From NCBI RefSeq assembly GCF_018138715.1, contig NZ_JAGSHX010000006.1, positions 8,184,001 to 8,248,000 of the forward strand: DNA of 64,000 nucleotides, read 5' to 3'. The position numbers and the translations under genes were made by a program. Below are positions 53,301-60,652 of the stretch, one piece after another; position 1 is the first letter of the stretch; every line of letters begins with the position of its first letter. The notes under the pieces are model-generated. The model had not been told where the DNA came from, ran no database searches, and saw nothing but the letters and a program-made list of their open reading frames with translations. Source of the DNA: Streptomyces asiaticus (GTDB taxonomy: Bacteria > Actinomycetota > Actinomycetes > Streptomycetales > Streptomycetaceae).

Positions 53301-54094
53301 GCGAGGAGGCAGTGCTCAGCTACGCCCCCTCCGGCGCCGAGTTCCTGCGGGCCGCGCCCCGGGACCGGCTGCCCACCACCGCCGGGCAGGTCCTGGTCGC
53401 CGACCCCGAACTCAGCCTCGTATGGGCCGAGATCGAGGCGGAGGCGCTGCACACGGCCTGCTACCCGGACGGCCTCCGCTACGGCGAGTTCCCCACGGCC
53501 GACCTCAGCGACGCGCCGGGGACACCCGAGGACATCCTGGCCGCCTTGCCCGGTGGCGGCTCACCGGTGGCCGTTCTGCACATCTGCTGCCATGCCCTGG
53601 CCGGTCCGGACCCCACGCGCTCGGCACTCTGGCTCGCCGCCCCGCCCACCGGGCCCGAGGACGCCGGACGCCTGACCGTGGCCCGCATCCTGGACGGCGC
53701 CGCCACCGAACAGCCGCGCGCCGCAGGCCCGTTGGTGGTGCTCAGCGCCTGCGAGACGGACCTGAGCACCCGCGACCACGACGAGGCCCTGACCCTGTCC
53801 ACCGCCCTGGTCGCCCGTGGCGCGGCCGATGTCATCGGTTCGCGCTGGGCCGTGAACGACGCCCCGACGGCCCTGATGATGGCCGTCTTCCACGACTTCG
53901 TCACCACACACGGCCTCGCCCCGGTGGACGCCCTGCGCGCGGCCCAGCTCTGGATGCTCGACCCGCGCCGCGAGCCCCCGCCCACCCTCCGCGGTGAACT
54001 CCGCGGCGAGGCCACCCGCACCGACCTCGACCACATCCACTTCTGGGCCGCCTTCACCCACCAGGGCAACCCGGCGGCCCGGGACGCACACTGA
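50333..54094 (+). CDS. large CHAT domain (caspase-like) protein with helical repeat N-terminus
   Basis: The 1253-residue protein has a long Ala/Leu/Arg-rich helical region (about 1-890) compatible with degenerate TPR-like repeats. It has no signal peptide or membrane helix. The C-terminal CHAT peptidase domain (about 960-1253) carries a likely catalytic pair: His1087 in ICCHALAGPD and Cys1140 in VVLSACETD, followed by the typical GAADVIGSRWAVND. CHAT proteases cleave partners or self-process; some act in bacterial defence with gasdermin or CRISPR partners, others in peptide-modification or regulatory roles. No such partner is visible nearby. GTG at 50333 follows GGGGAG. The family is common in Streptomyces and mostly uncharacterised. 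Confidence 0.9.
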   Translation: MDEERRRDDGEDEARALRVWATVAARQAQDVLRRAADDPARPVALSRTIEHLAAIERLLPADDPLRDRFVPLLGVMVCMRFVGRGTDDTSEDARLEREHALRHLRWADRTRPLTDPFAVKARSALLQLLVPEHCARAMRAWRHGPRRKPPLRASGSFRASGPRPPTAPSREDLAEAREVLKRLTAGPEDPDLRGILGFLASEIEPARSSSSSGPAAPPGGSAAVAAESPDGMAPGERAEDPLAAAVQGVLRWATDDIPRFTELVVWLYRAVDHPTNSPEKADAEVAALGLDRPGLAPLRELLTGLGSGGGDPRALAQEVRRGADVARRALRELPAHTPQRARVARLHAALLVWANLLVPGTMDFDEVDEAMAEPGPDPGDRPSGPGYVGLEKRLATLVDAVRVSQSGDLAHLETSAARLREMIDTLSGDGERTATARRSLAAGLAGRLHEAALLGGGLQTADAALTMARELRVVHEDEGSPPSMSTLTSAVFAAHHELALVRRGGDPTVLPRLVEELTGLYAILPPDQENRFALAGVLAEVHQEHAARTQDPEERRAAAWYLREVVETDPRGIAPMLAPYFPAVRAAALIQLIMIEPSREAADEAIAEVHRILEGPQPSPHQELRSRYQLGRALLHTARHLDDPDLLDLCITELSRVRELIARGDGPPHTADALTQLSEAHWLRRDRGGPRAAADREAALAARREALVRVSADVLLQLGSEHGLSVARFGSAQALWLAYWTTVCGRPDDAVNALELGRALVLRAAAASRGIPELLEARGHPDLARQWRAEVATDVPRSDATAAPPGQAAGQQVPSTLRARALDALGAGTGTEAWKLLGPPDLPALKAGLTASGADALVHLVPGQRPGMPGFALVLRPDSAQPEVLKLPLLTPGSPPLERYLDVTARRTGAAGATADPGRRTEWDGSWEAALRELCDWAWPAAMGPVLAAVGPLHQPPRIVLVPCGPLGAVAWHAARTPYGTGGREYRYACEEAVLSYAPSGAEFLRAAPRDRLPTTAGQVLVADPELSLVWAEIEAEALHTACYPDGLRYGEFPTADLSDAPGTPEDILAALPGGGSPVAVLHICCHALAGPDPTRSALWLAAPPTGPEDAGRLTVARILDGAATEQPRAAGPLVVLSACETDLSTRDHDEALTLSTALVARGAADVIGSRWAVNDAPTALMMAVFHDFVTTHGLAPVDALRAAQLWMLDPRREPPPTLRGELRGEATRTDLDHIHFWAAFTHQGNPAARDAH

Positions 54095-54131
54095 ACCCGG
54101 CTCCGCGCCCCCGCGCCGTCCGGGGAGGCGG

Positions 54132-54788
54132 CTATCCGAGGACGAGCGGGAGCTTCGCGGCCAGGTCGCCCAGGTCGGCCCGCTCCTCTGCGGTCGGGGC
54201 CCGTCGCCCGGTGCCGACCAGCAGCGTGTCCTTGTCGGACCACGACGCGGGGAACGCCGCCCCGGCGATCCTCTCCAGCATCCCGCGCGCCCCGGCGAGA
54301 CTCTCGGCGGGAGGGTCCGCCGCGCCCGGGAGGTGGGCGATCAGGTCGAGATGGTGCAGGGTCCACTCCATGACGTACGCGGAGAGGTAGTCGCCCGCGG
54401 TGAGCACCACATCGCGGGTGCCGACCCGGAGGGCCGGGTCGGCGAGCCCGGCCGCGCGCCCGGCGGCGGAGCCCACGTCGTCGAGGTGGAACTTCAGCAG
54501 CCACGGCTCCTCGTACGCGGCGGCCAGCCGGACGATCAGCGCGTCGAGCGGGTCGTCGCCGGTCGGTGGCGTGTCGGCCACTTCCCAGTAGGTCACCGCG
54601 TCGCGCGTGGGTTCCGCGTCGGTGGGGGTCGCCAGGGTGATCAGGACGTCCTGGGCGTCGATGACCAGGTGGCACACCAGGTCCCGGACGAGCCAGCCGG
54701 CACAGCCGGAGGGCCGTGCGAAGTCCTCGTCCGGGAGCTCGGCGACCGCCGTGCGCAATGCCGTCCACGAGCGTGAGAAGAGATCCAC
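54132..54788 (-). CDS. MDMPI/DinB-like four-helix protein (maleylpyruvate isomerase N-terminal fold)
   Basis: The 218-residue protein matches the mycothiol-dependent maleylpyruvate isomerase N-terminal domain: LPDEDFARPSGCAGWLVRDLVCHLVIDAQDVL near residue 18, with the metal-binding His in CHL, and AYVMEWTLHHLDLIAHL near 145 with further histidines. Members bind a divalent metal and may act as mycothiol-dependent transferases or have no known role. GTG at 54788 is the only reasonable start. It is convergent with the CHAT gene. Confidence 0.85.
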   Translation of the reverse strand: MDLFSRSWTALRTAVAELPDEDFARPSGCAGWLVRDLVCHLVIDAQDVLITLATPTDAEPTRDAVTYWEVADTPPTGDDPLDALIVRLAAAYEEPWLLKFHLDDVGSAAGRAAGLADPALRVGTRDVVLTAGDYLSAYVMEWTLHHLDLIAHLPGAADPPAESLAGARGMLERIAGAAFPASWSDKDTLLVGTGRRAPTAEERADLGDLAAKLPLVLG

Positions 54789-54910
54789 GGCCGCAAGCTA
54801 GCAGTGCGCCGCCCGCTCCGCGAGCGATTTCTTCCCCGCCCGTGCGAACGCCCAACTCGGGCCCGAGAGTGGGGAATTGGTGGGGCGTCGACGCCATCGG
54901 CCCCGGCCCG

Positions 54911-55375
54911 TCACGTGTCGTAGTGGCGTACGTCGTCGAGGTATTCGCGCGCCCGCTCCTGGACCAGCGGGGGCAGCTCCCCGGCGGCCAGATCCGCGAA
55001 GGTGGTCTTCTCCAGCACCTGCCGCAGACTCGCCCGCACCGCGCGCCACACATCCGGCAGCACCGCCGCCGCTCCCGGGTACTCCAGACCGCTGAGGCCC
55101 ACGTCCCGTACGTTGGCCAGCGGGCCGTCGATGGCGCGGATCGCGTCGGCGAGGGTGATCTCCTTCGCCGGGCGCGCCAGCAGATATCCGCCTTCCGGGC
55201 CCCGCACACTGCGCACCAGATGGGCCAGGCGCAGCTCGCGCAGGATGCCGAAGAGGAAACGCAGGGGGATGTCCTGCCGGGTCGCCACCTGTTCGGCGGT
55301 CAGGGGTGAGCCCTCCGCGGCCGCCAGTTCGGCCATCGCCCGGACGGCATAGTCCGACTTGGCTGTGATCCGCAC
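54911..55375 (-). CDS. Rrf2 family transcriptional regulator
   Basis: The 154-residue protein has the Rrf2 winged helix: MRITAKSDYAVRAMAELA, LTAEQVATRQDIPLRFLFGILRELR, VRSVRGPEGGYLLARP and EITLADAIRAIDGPLA. The three clustered cysteines of Fe-S-type Rrf2 proteins (IscR, NsrR) are absent. It should therefore respond to something other than an iron-sulfur cluster, or be constitutively apo. GTG at 55375 begins the conserved sequence. It is divergent from the FAD/TPR fusion gene across 220 bases holding a palindrome. Confidence 0.92.
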   Translation of the reverse strand: MRITAKSDYAVRAMAELAAAEGSPLTAEQVATRQDIPLRFLFGILRELRLAHLVRSVRGPEGGYLLARPAKEITLADAIRAIDGPLANVRDVGLSGLEYPGAAAVLPDVWRAVRASLRQVLEKTTFADLAAGELPPLVQERAREYLDDVRHYDT

Positions 55376-55484
55376 CAGGGCAAGTTATCACGCACGTCCG
55401 TTTCATGGGGTCGGGCCCCATACCACCGGCTTGGGCATCCACCCTGGTGGCGGTCAAGGTCGCCGCGTTGTTCCGCCATGAGTT

Positions 55485-55506
55485 CACCAAGTTCATTGAA
55501 TTGGTG
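55485..55506. promoter_or_regulatory. CACCAA-N10-TTGGTG palindrome between the Rrf2 and FAD/TPR genes
   Basis: Perfect 6-base arms flank an inner TTCATTGAA palindrome. The site lies 110 bases upstream of both divergent starts. It is a candidate Rrf2 operator. It also contains GTTCACC and GTTCATT nine bases apart, which is the wrong spacing for a PHO box. Confidence 0.35.
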
Positions 55507-55595
55507 CACTTAGAGGGCTACGGTACCGGTTGCGTGAGCGGGGCATTGATCCTTTCCTGCTCCGCCGCCGGTTCCGGGGAAGCAGGAGGTATCAC

Positions 55596-58355
55596 ATGGC
55601 ATCGCCAGAGCCGTGTAGCACATCAGGGCCGTGTACGAGGACCGTCGCCGTCGTGGGGGCGGGGGCCGCCGGCGCGCTGGTGGCGATCCAGCTCTGCGAG
55701 ACCGCGGCACGCCGCCGTGTCCCGTTCGAACTCCTGCTGATCGACCCGGCCCCGGAGGCCGGCCGTGGCATCGCCTACTCCACCCTCGACCGGCGCCACC
55801 GCCTCAATGTGGTGGCGGGCAGGATGAGCTGCTACCCCGACGATCCCGGACACTTCGTGCGGTGGCTGTGCCACCACGGCGAACCGGGCGTGCGGAGCGG
55901 CGACTTCGCGGAGCGCTACCGCTACGGCGCCTACCTCGCCGACACCCTGGGCCGGGCCATCATGGCGGCGCAGGGCGTGGTCACCGTCCGCCGACTGCGC
56001 ACCCGGGCCACCGGCTGCCACTGGACCACTCTCCCCGGCGGGGACCCGCGGGCCCGGCTGGAGCTCGCCGACGGCCGTACCGTCGAGGCGCACCGCGTGG
56101 TGCTGGCCACCGGGCCGTCCCGCGCCACCTCCGCCTGGGCCCCCGAGGAACTGCGTGGCAGTGACCGCTTCATCGCCGACCCCTGGGCGCCGGGCGCACT
56201 GGACGCCGCCCTCCAGGACGGGCGGAAGGAGGATGTGCTCCTCGTCGGCACCGGGCTGACCGCGGTGGACCTCGCCATGACGCTCGACCGCCCCGGCCGC
56301 ACGGTGCACGGCGTGTCCCGTGGCGGACGGCTGCCGCAGGCGCATGCGGTGGACCCGCTGCCCGCCGCCACGTGTGCGACGCCCCTGCACGGTCTCTCCC
56401 TGGCGGCGCTGCGGGCCGCGGTACGTCAGCACATCGGCCGCGTCATGCGTACCCACGGCGACTGGCGGCCCGCGGTGGACGGACTGCGCCCGGTCACGGC
56501 CGAGATCTGGGCATCGATGTCCACCGCGGAGCGAGCCGAGTTCGTGGAGCGGGACGGCTCGTTGTGGAACACCCACCGCCACCGCATGCCCCCGGCCACC
56601 GCCGAGGCGGTCGGGCGCATGCGCCGCACCCGGCGGATGCGGACGTACCAGGGGCGGCTCGACTCCGCCTCGGCACGCCCCGACGGCTCCCTGACCGTGT
56701 CCCTCACCACGGCCGACGGCCCGCGCACGCTGCCGGTGGGCTGGGTGGTGGACTGTACGGGTCCGGGCCTGCGGCTCTCCGACACGGCCGATCCGCTGTG
56801 GCGGAGCCTGCTCGACCAGGGCGCCGCGATGCCCGGCCCGCTCAGCATGGGCGTCGCCACCGACCACGGACGGCTGCGTGGCGCCGACGGCGGCACCACA
56901 CGCCCGGTGTGGACCCTCGGCGCGCCCCGCCGTGGCGAGTTGTGGGAAACCACCGCCATCCCGGAGATCCGGGCACAGGCCGCCACCATCGCCGAGGCCG
57001 TCCTCGACCCCTGGACGGCACCCGCGCTCCCCGCCACCGGCGGCCCGGCCCGGCGCCGGACACGTCGGCCCACGGACACCTCGGGTATGCCCCTCAGCAC
57101 CCACGCTGCCGCCGCCACCGCCTACCGCCTCGGCGTGGACCGGCTGCTGAAGGTCCGTACCGGGGCCGCGCAGGCGCTCCGCCGCTCCGTGGCGCTCGAC
57201 CCCGGCTTCGCCCTCGGCCACGCCGCGCTCGCGCTCATCGGCCATGAGTGCGGGGCCGACGTGGACGTCCCGCGCGCCCTGGCCGACGCCCGGCGCGCGG
57301 TGCGCGAGCGGGCCGACACTTTCGAACGCTCCTTCGTGGACGTCGTCTCCCGCCGCGTCCTGCACCCACCCGCGGACGGCGACGCCGCCCTCCTGCGCCA
57401 CCTGGAGGAGTACCCGGGCGACGCGCTGGCGCTCGCCGTCGCCGTGCCCACCATCGCCTTCTCCGGTCTGCGCGATCTCGACGGCACCACCGCGCTCCGC
57501 GTGGTCGAGCGCACCGCCCCGGCGCACGGGGAAGGCTGGTTCCACACCTCCCTGCTCGCCTTCATGCGCCAGGAGCAGGGGCGTTACGACGAGGCCGGAG
57601 CCCTGGCCGAGCGGGCCCTGGCCGCCGAACCCGCCTCCGGCCACGCCATGCACGCCCTCGCCCATGTGCACTACGAGTCCGGCGACCACCGGACGGGCCG
57701 TGAGCGACTTCAGCGATGGCTGGCCCACCAGGGCCGCGGCGGAGCACACCGCGCCCACTTCTCCTGGCACGCCGCCCTGCACGAACTCGCCCTCGAGGAC
57801 ACGGCGGCGGTGCGCCGCCGGTGGGCGGAGCAGCTGTCGCCCGGGAAGGTGTACGGGGTCCGCGCCCTGGTCGACTCCGGCTCCCTGTTGTGGCGCGCCC
57901 GGCTGGCGGGTGCGTGGCAGGGCCCGCTCCCGATCGGCGACGTCCTGGACACGGCGCCCGCGGACGTCCTGGAGCGTCCGGCCACCGCGTTCGTCGCGCT
58001 GCACGCCGCCATCGCCCTCACCGCCGCGGACGACCTGCCGGGGCTGCGACGGCTGCGGGTTCACGCCCTGCGCGCCGATGAGGTGCAGCGAAGTGTCATC
58101 GCGCCGCTGTGCGCGGCGTTCGAGGACATCCTGGAAGAGCGCTGGACCGACGCGGCGCGTGGATTGGAGCGCCTCCTGCCACGGCTCCCCGGTGTGGGCG
58201 GCAGCGCCGCGCAGCGCGAGATCGTGGAGGAGGCCCTGCTGCACGCGCTGGTGTCCGCGGGCCGGTGTGAGGCGGCCCGGGATCGCCTGGAGGAGCGGCT
58301 GGACCGCCGTTCCTCGCCCCATGACCGGCGACGGCTGACGGCCCTCTCCTCCTGA
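55596..58355 (+). CDS. fusion of FAD/NAD(P)-binding domain and TTC38-like TPR domain
   Basis: The 919-residue single frame joins two unrelated parts. Residues 1-480 are an FAD/NAD(P)-binding protein of the PF13454 type: TVAVVGAGAAGALVAIQL near 15, the GRGIAYSTLDRRHRLNVVAGRM segment, DVLLVGTGLTAVDLAMTLD near 212 and VVDCTGPG near 385. Residues 498-919 resemble the TTC38 tetratricopeptide family: AYRLGVDRLLKVRTGAAQALRRSVALDPGFALGHAALALIGHE-type sequence, EGWFHTSLLAFMRQEQGRYDEAGALAERALAAEP and FSWHAALHELAL. AGGAGG lies eight bases before the ATG. An internal ATG at codon 498 falls exactly at the junction, so a separate TPR product is possible. Confidence 0.85.
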   Translation: MASPEPCSTSGPCTRTVAVVGAGAAGALVAIQLCETAARRRVPFELLLIDPAPEAGRGIAYSTLDRRHRLNVVAGRMSCYPDDPGHFVRWLCHHGEPGVRSGDFAERYRYGAYLADTLGRAIMAAQGVVTVRRLRTRATGCHWTTLPGGDPRARLELADGRTVEAHRVVLATGPSRATSAWAPEELRGSDRFIADPWAPGALDAALQDGRKEDVLLVGTGLTAVDLAMTLDRPGRTVHGVSRGGRLPQAHAVDPLPAATCATPLHGLSLAALRAAVRQHIGRVMRTHGDWRPAVDGLRPVTAEIWASMSTAERAEFVERDGSLWNTHRHRMPPATAEAVGRMRRTRRMRTYQGRLDSASARPDGSLTVSLTTADGPRTLPVGWVVDCTGPGLRLSDTADPLWRSLLDQGAAMPGPLSMGVATDHGRLRGADGGTTRPVWTLGAPRRGELWETTAIPEIRAQAATIAEAVLDPWTAPALPATGGPARRRTRRPTDTSGMPLSTHAAAATAYRLGVDRLLKVRTGAAQALRRSVALDPGFALGHAALALIGHECGADVDVPRALADARRAVRERADTFERSFVDVVSRRVLHPPADGDAALLRHLEEYPGDALALAVAVPTIAFSGLRDLDGTTALRVVERTAPAHGEGWFHTSLLAFMRQEQGRYDEAGALAERALAAEPASGHAMHALAHVHYESGDHRTGRERLQRWLAHQGRGGAHRAHFSWHAALHELALEDTAAVRRRWAEQLSPGKVYGVRALVDSGSLLWRARLAGAWQGPLPIGDVLDTAPADVLERPATAFVALHAAIALTAADDLPGLRRLRVHALRADEVQRSVIAPLCAAFEDILEERWTDAARGLERLLPRLPGVGGSAAQREIVEEALLHALVSAGRCEAARDRLEERLDRRSSPHDRRRLTALSS

Positions 58356-58429
58356 CCACCCGCCGTACCGGCTGGTGCGCGCCCCGGCCCCGATCCCCGG
58401 GCCGGGGCGGTGACATGTGAGGGGATGAC

Positions 58430-58445
58430 AGTGGACCAGACCACT
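58430..58445. promoter_or_regulatory. DasR-type dre site 1 upstream of the LPMO gene
   Basis: AGTGGACCAGACCACT matches the symmetric dre form AGTGGTCTAGACCACT in 14 of 16 bases. It lies upstream of the -35 element of the LPMO promoter. DasR represses chitin and N-acetylglucosamine genes in Streptomyces. Confidence 0.75.
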
Positions 58446-58458
58446 TCCGTCCGATGTC

Positions 58459-58486
58459 TTGACCGTGAACGGACAGCGGGTATGGT
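58459..58486 (+). promoter_or_regulatory. probable promoter of the LPMO gene
   Basis: TTGACC and TATGGT are separated by 16 bases, close to the housekeeping sigma pattern. The -10 element overlaps dre site 2, so DasR binding there would block RNA polymerase. Start would fall about 135 bases before the ATG. Confidence 0.5.
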
Positions 58487-58496
58487 CTAGACCTAG
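58481..58496. promoter_or_regulatory. DasR-type dre site 2 overlapping the -10 element
   Basis: TATGGTCTAGACCTAG keeps the central GGTCTAGACC palindrome of the dre consensus and 11 of the 12 core bases. Centre-to-centre distance to site 1 is 51 bases, about five helical turns. Confidence 0.7.
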
Positions 58497-58629
58497 TGCG
58501 GCGCTCATTCACGGCCGCCCCTTGCGGCCCGTGCAGCGCTCCGTGCAGCCACCCCCCACATCCCCCCACATCCTCACCTTCGGCAAGGACTTCCCGTCTG
58601 GCGTGGGGCCTCGCCGTGAAGGAGTTGGC

Positions 58630-59148
58630 ATGAACATGAAGCGAAAGTTGGCGGTTGTCGTCGGCGCGGGGATAGCCCCCATGATCGCTCTGAGCCTCCC
58701 CGCGAGCGAGGCGAGCGCGCACGGCTACATCTCCACCCCGCCGAGTCGCCAGGCCCAGTGTGCGGCCGGGACCGTCTCCTGCGGCGACATCAAGTACGAG
58801 CCGCAGAGCGTCGAAGGCCCCAAGGGACTGACGAGTTGCAGCGGTGGCAATGCGAAGTTCTCCGAACTCGACGACGACGGCAAGGGCTGGGCGGTCACGC
58901 CCATCCCGTCCAAGGCCGACTTCACCTGGAAACTGACCGCGCGTCACGCCACCAACACCTGGCAGTACTTCGTCGGCGGCCAGAAGGTCGCGGAGGTCAA
59001 CGACGGCGGGGCGCAGCCGGGCGAGACCGTCACTCACCAGGTGGACTTCGGGAGCCTGAAGGGCAAGCAGAAGGTGCTCGCGGTCTGGAACATCGCGGAC
59101 ACCGCCAACGCCTTCTACGCCTGCATCGATGTGAACATCGGCGGCTGA
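58630..59148 (+). CDS. AA10 lytic polysaccharide monooxygenase (chitin-active type)
   Basis: The 172-residue protein has a signal peptide ending in ASA and a mature N-terminal His31 (HGYISTPPSRQAQC), the copper-binding residue of AA10 enzymes. His106 (TARHATNTWQYF) completes the histidine brace. Cysteines at 44, 51, 70 and near 166 can form the usual disulfides, and TANAFYACIDVN near the end is typical. The mature enzyme is a single catalytic domain of about 142 residues with no binding module. It should cleave crystalline chitin (or cellulose) oxidatively outside the cell. GGAG precedes the ATG. Two dre sites upstream point to chitin control. Confidence 0.95.
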   Translation: MNMKRKLAVVVGAGIAPMIALSLPASEASAHGYISTPPSRQAQCAAGTVSCGDIKYEPQSVEGPKGLTSCSGGNAKFSELDDDGKGWAVTPIPSKADFTWKLTARHATNTWQYFVGGQKVAEVNDGGAQPGETVTHQVDFGSLKGKQKVLAVWNIADTANAFYACIDVNIGG

Positions 59149-59199
59149 ACGCGGGCAGGTGAACGCAGGCGGTTCGAACATCGGCGGTTGAACACCGGA

Positions 59200-59226
59200 G
59201 GCCGGTCGTCCCTGAGGCGGCCGGCC
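59200..59226 (+). terminator. hairpin terminator after the LPMO gene
   Basis: GGCCGGTCG pairs with CGGCCGGCC (one G-U pair) across a nine-base loop, 51 bases after the LPMO stop and before the convergent DUF418 gene. Confidence 0.6.
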
Positions 59227-59264
59227 TTCGGCGTCGCCGCGTGTGCGGTGCGCGTGGCGCCCGG

Positions 59265-60488
59265 CTATCGGGGGCCGTACGTAAGCCTCCGCAGCAGCTT
59301 TTCTGCGGGCCCCGGAAGCGACCGGCGCTGGAGGAAATGGGCCCCGGCCACCGTGGCGAGCCACACCAGGACGGCGCTCAGAAACGCGGCGAGCGTCGGG
59401 CTGCCGGTCCGCTCCCCGAGCGCGAGGGCGAACGGCGAGAGCAGCACCACCCACGCGAGGGACTGGAACAGATAGCCGCTCAGTGACCGCTGGCCGAGAG
59501 CCGCCAGCGCCTCCACGGGAAGCTTCCGCCGCGAGGCGGAGCGGGTCTTCGACAGGCGCAGGGCGAGGAGCCCGAAGAGCGCCACATATCCCGGGCCGCC
59601 GAACTGGCCGCTCACTTCGTACAGGCTCAGGAACGCGTCCGCTGTGGCGTCGTCGACATGGACGAATCCGCCGCTGACCAGGCCGATCGGCACCCCGCCC
59701 GCGAAGGCCGCGCCGAGTGCGACCACGGCGGTGCGGACCAGCAGCCGCCGGTGGCGGGCCGGGTCCTCCAGGATGCCGCGCCGCGCGGCCCACGCGCCCA
59801 GCCAGACGATCACGATGAACCCCAGCACGGTCAGCGTGTGGATCGGCCACTCGCGGAGCCGGTCGGTCACGGAGGTGAGGTAGTCGGGGGCCGAGAGGGA
59901 ATCGACATCGTCCGTCGGTACGGCGGCGGATCCCGGGCCGCTGTGGGTGGCGCGGTACCCGGCCACGGCCGCCAGGGCGGCGGCGTACACCGCCGTGCAC
60001 CCCCACAGCCACAGCACGACGCGCTGCACACGTTCGCCGCGGCGCAGGAGCAGCAGGGTGAAGACGATGCCGACGATGCCGTAAGCCCCGAGGAAATCAC
60101 CGAAGTTGAGCAACGCGGCATGGACGAGGCCGAAGGCGACGAGCCACGCGTTGCGCTTCAGCAGCACCGAGCGGGCCGCGCCGGGCCCGGACCCCTCCGC
60201 GTCCTGTCTGCGGGTGAGCTGCACCAGCCCGTAGCCGAACATCACGGCGAACATCGGATAGGCGCGGGCGTGCACGAAGACGAACATGAAGAGGTTGAAC
60301 GGGCGCTCCCAGCCGTGTGGCGACGCCTCGGCGCCCGGCTGGTTGCCGAAGGCGGCCACCGCGGCGTTCGCGAGCGCGATGAACAGCAGCATGGAGCCCC
60401 GCGCCAGATCGGGGGCCAGGGCCCGTTCGGTCCGGCGGACAGGGCCCCGTGCGGGGCCCGGGGCGTGGGACTGCGTTGTGGCTGTCAC
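59265..60488 (-). CDS. DUF418 family multi-pass membrane protein
   Basis: The 407-residue protein has about eight to ten hydrophobic helices. It shows the features of the DUF418 group: APDLARGSMLLFIALANAA near the start, FMFVFVHARAYPMFAVMFGYG near 85, RRNAWLVAFGLVHAALLNFGDFLGAYGIVG-type sequence near 130 and the C-terminal LGQRSLSGYLFQSLAW with a conserved aromatic end. The function is unknown; the group is related to acyltransferase-like membrane proteins. GTG at 60488 follows GGAGAGAG. It is divergent from a TetR gene, which probably represses it. Confidence 0.88.
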   Translation of the reverse strand: MTATTQSHAPGPARGPVRRTERALAPDLARGSMLLFIALANAAVAAFGNQPGAEASPHGWERPFNLFMFVFVHARAYPMFAVMFGYGLVQLTRRQDAEGSGPGAARSVLLKRNAWLVAFGLVHAALLNFGDFLGAYGIVGIVFTLLLLRRGERVQRVVLWLWGCTAVYAAALAAVAGYRATHSGPGSAAVPTDDVDSLSAPDYLTSVTDRLREWPIHTLTVLGFIVIVWLGAWAARRGILEDPARHRRLLVRTAVVALGAAFAGGVPIGLVSGGFVHVDDATADAFLSLYEVSGQFGGPGYVALFGLLALRLSKTRSASRRKLPVEALAALGQRSLSGYLFQSLAWVVLLSPFALALGERTGSPTLAAFLSAVLVWLATVAGAHFLQRRSLPGPAEKLLRRLTYGPR

Positions 60489-60559
60489 CTGGATCTCTCT
60501 CCGTCCTGACATGAGGGCCCAGCGGGCAAGGGGCATGGGCGAGCCCTCGCCGCCCGGGC

Positions 60560-60594
60560 TTAGTATAAGCAATAATCTATATGGTAGATACTAA
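60560..60594. promoter_or_regulatory. AT-rich TTAGTAT/ATACTAA palindrome, probable TetR operator
   Basis: Perfect 7-base arms at 60560-60566 and 60588-60594 flank 21 AT-rich bases containing CTATATGGTAG. This is the most AT-rich stretch seen in the window and lies in the divergent DUF418/TetR promoter region, where RNA polymerase contacts are expected. Confidence 0.65.
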
Positions 60595-60652
60595 GTGGCG
60601 GTAGGCCATGATGTACCCGGTGAGCAATCGAGGCACGAGAAGGAGAAGCGCG

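Noticed and set aside
54132..54788. The MDMPI-like protein as the regulator or substrate of the CHAT protease
   Set aside because: It is convergent with the CHAT gene, not in its operon, and belongs to a widespread unrelated enzyme family.
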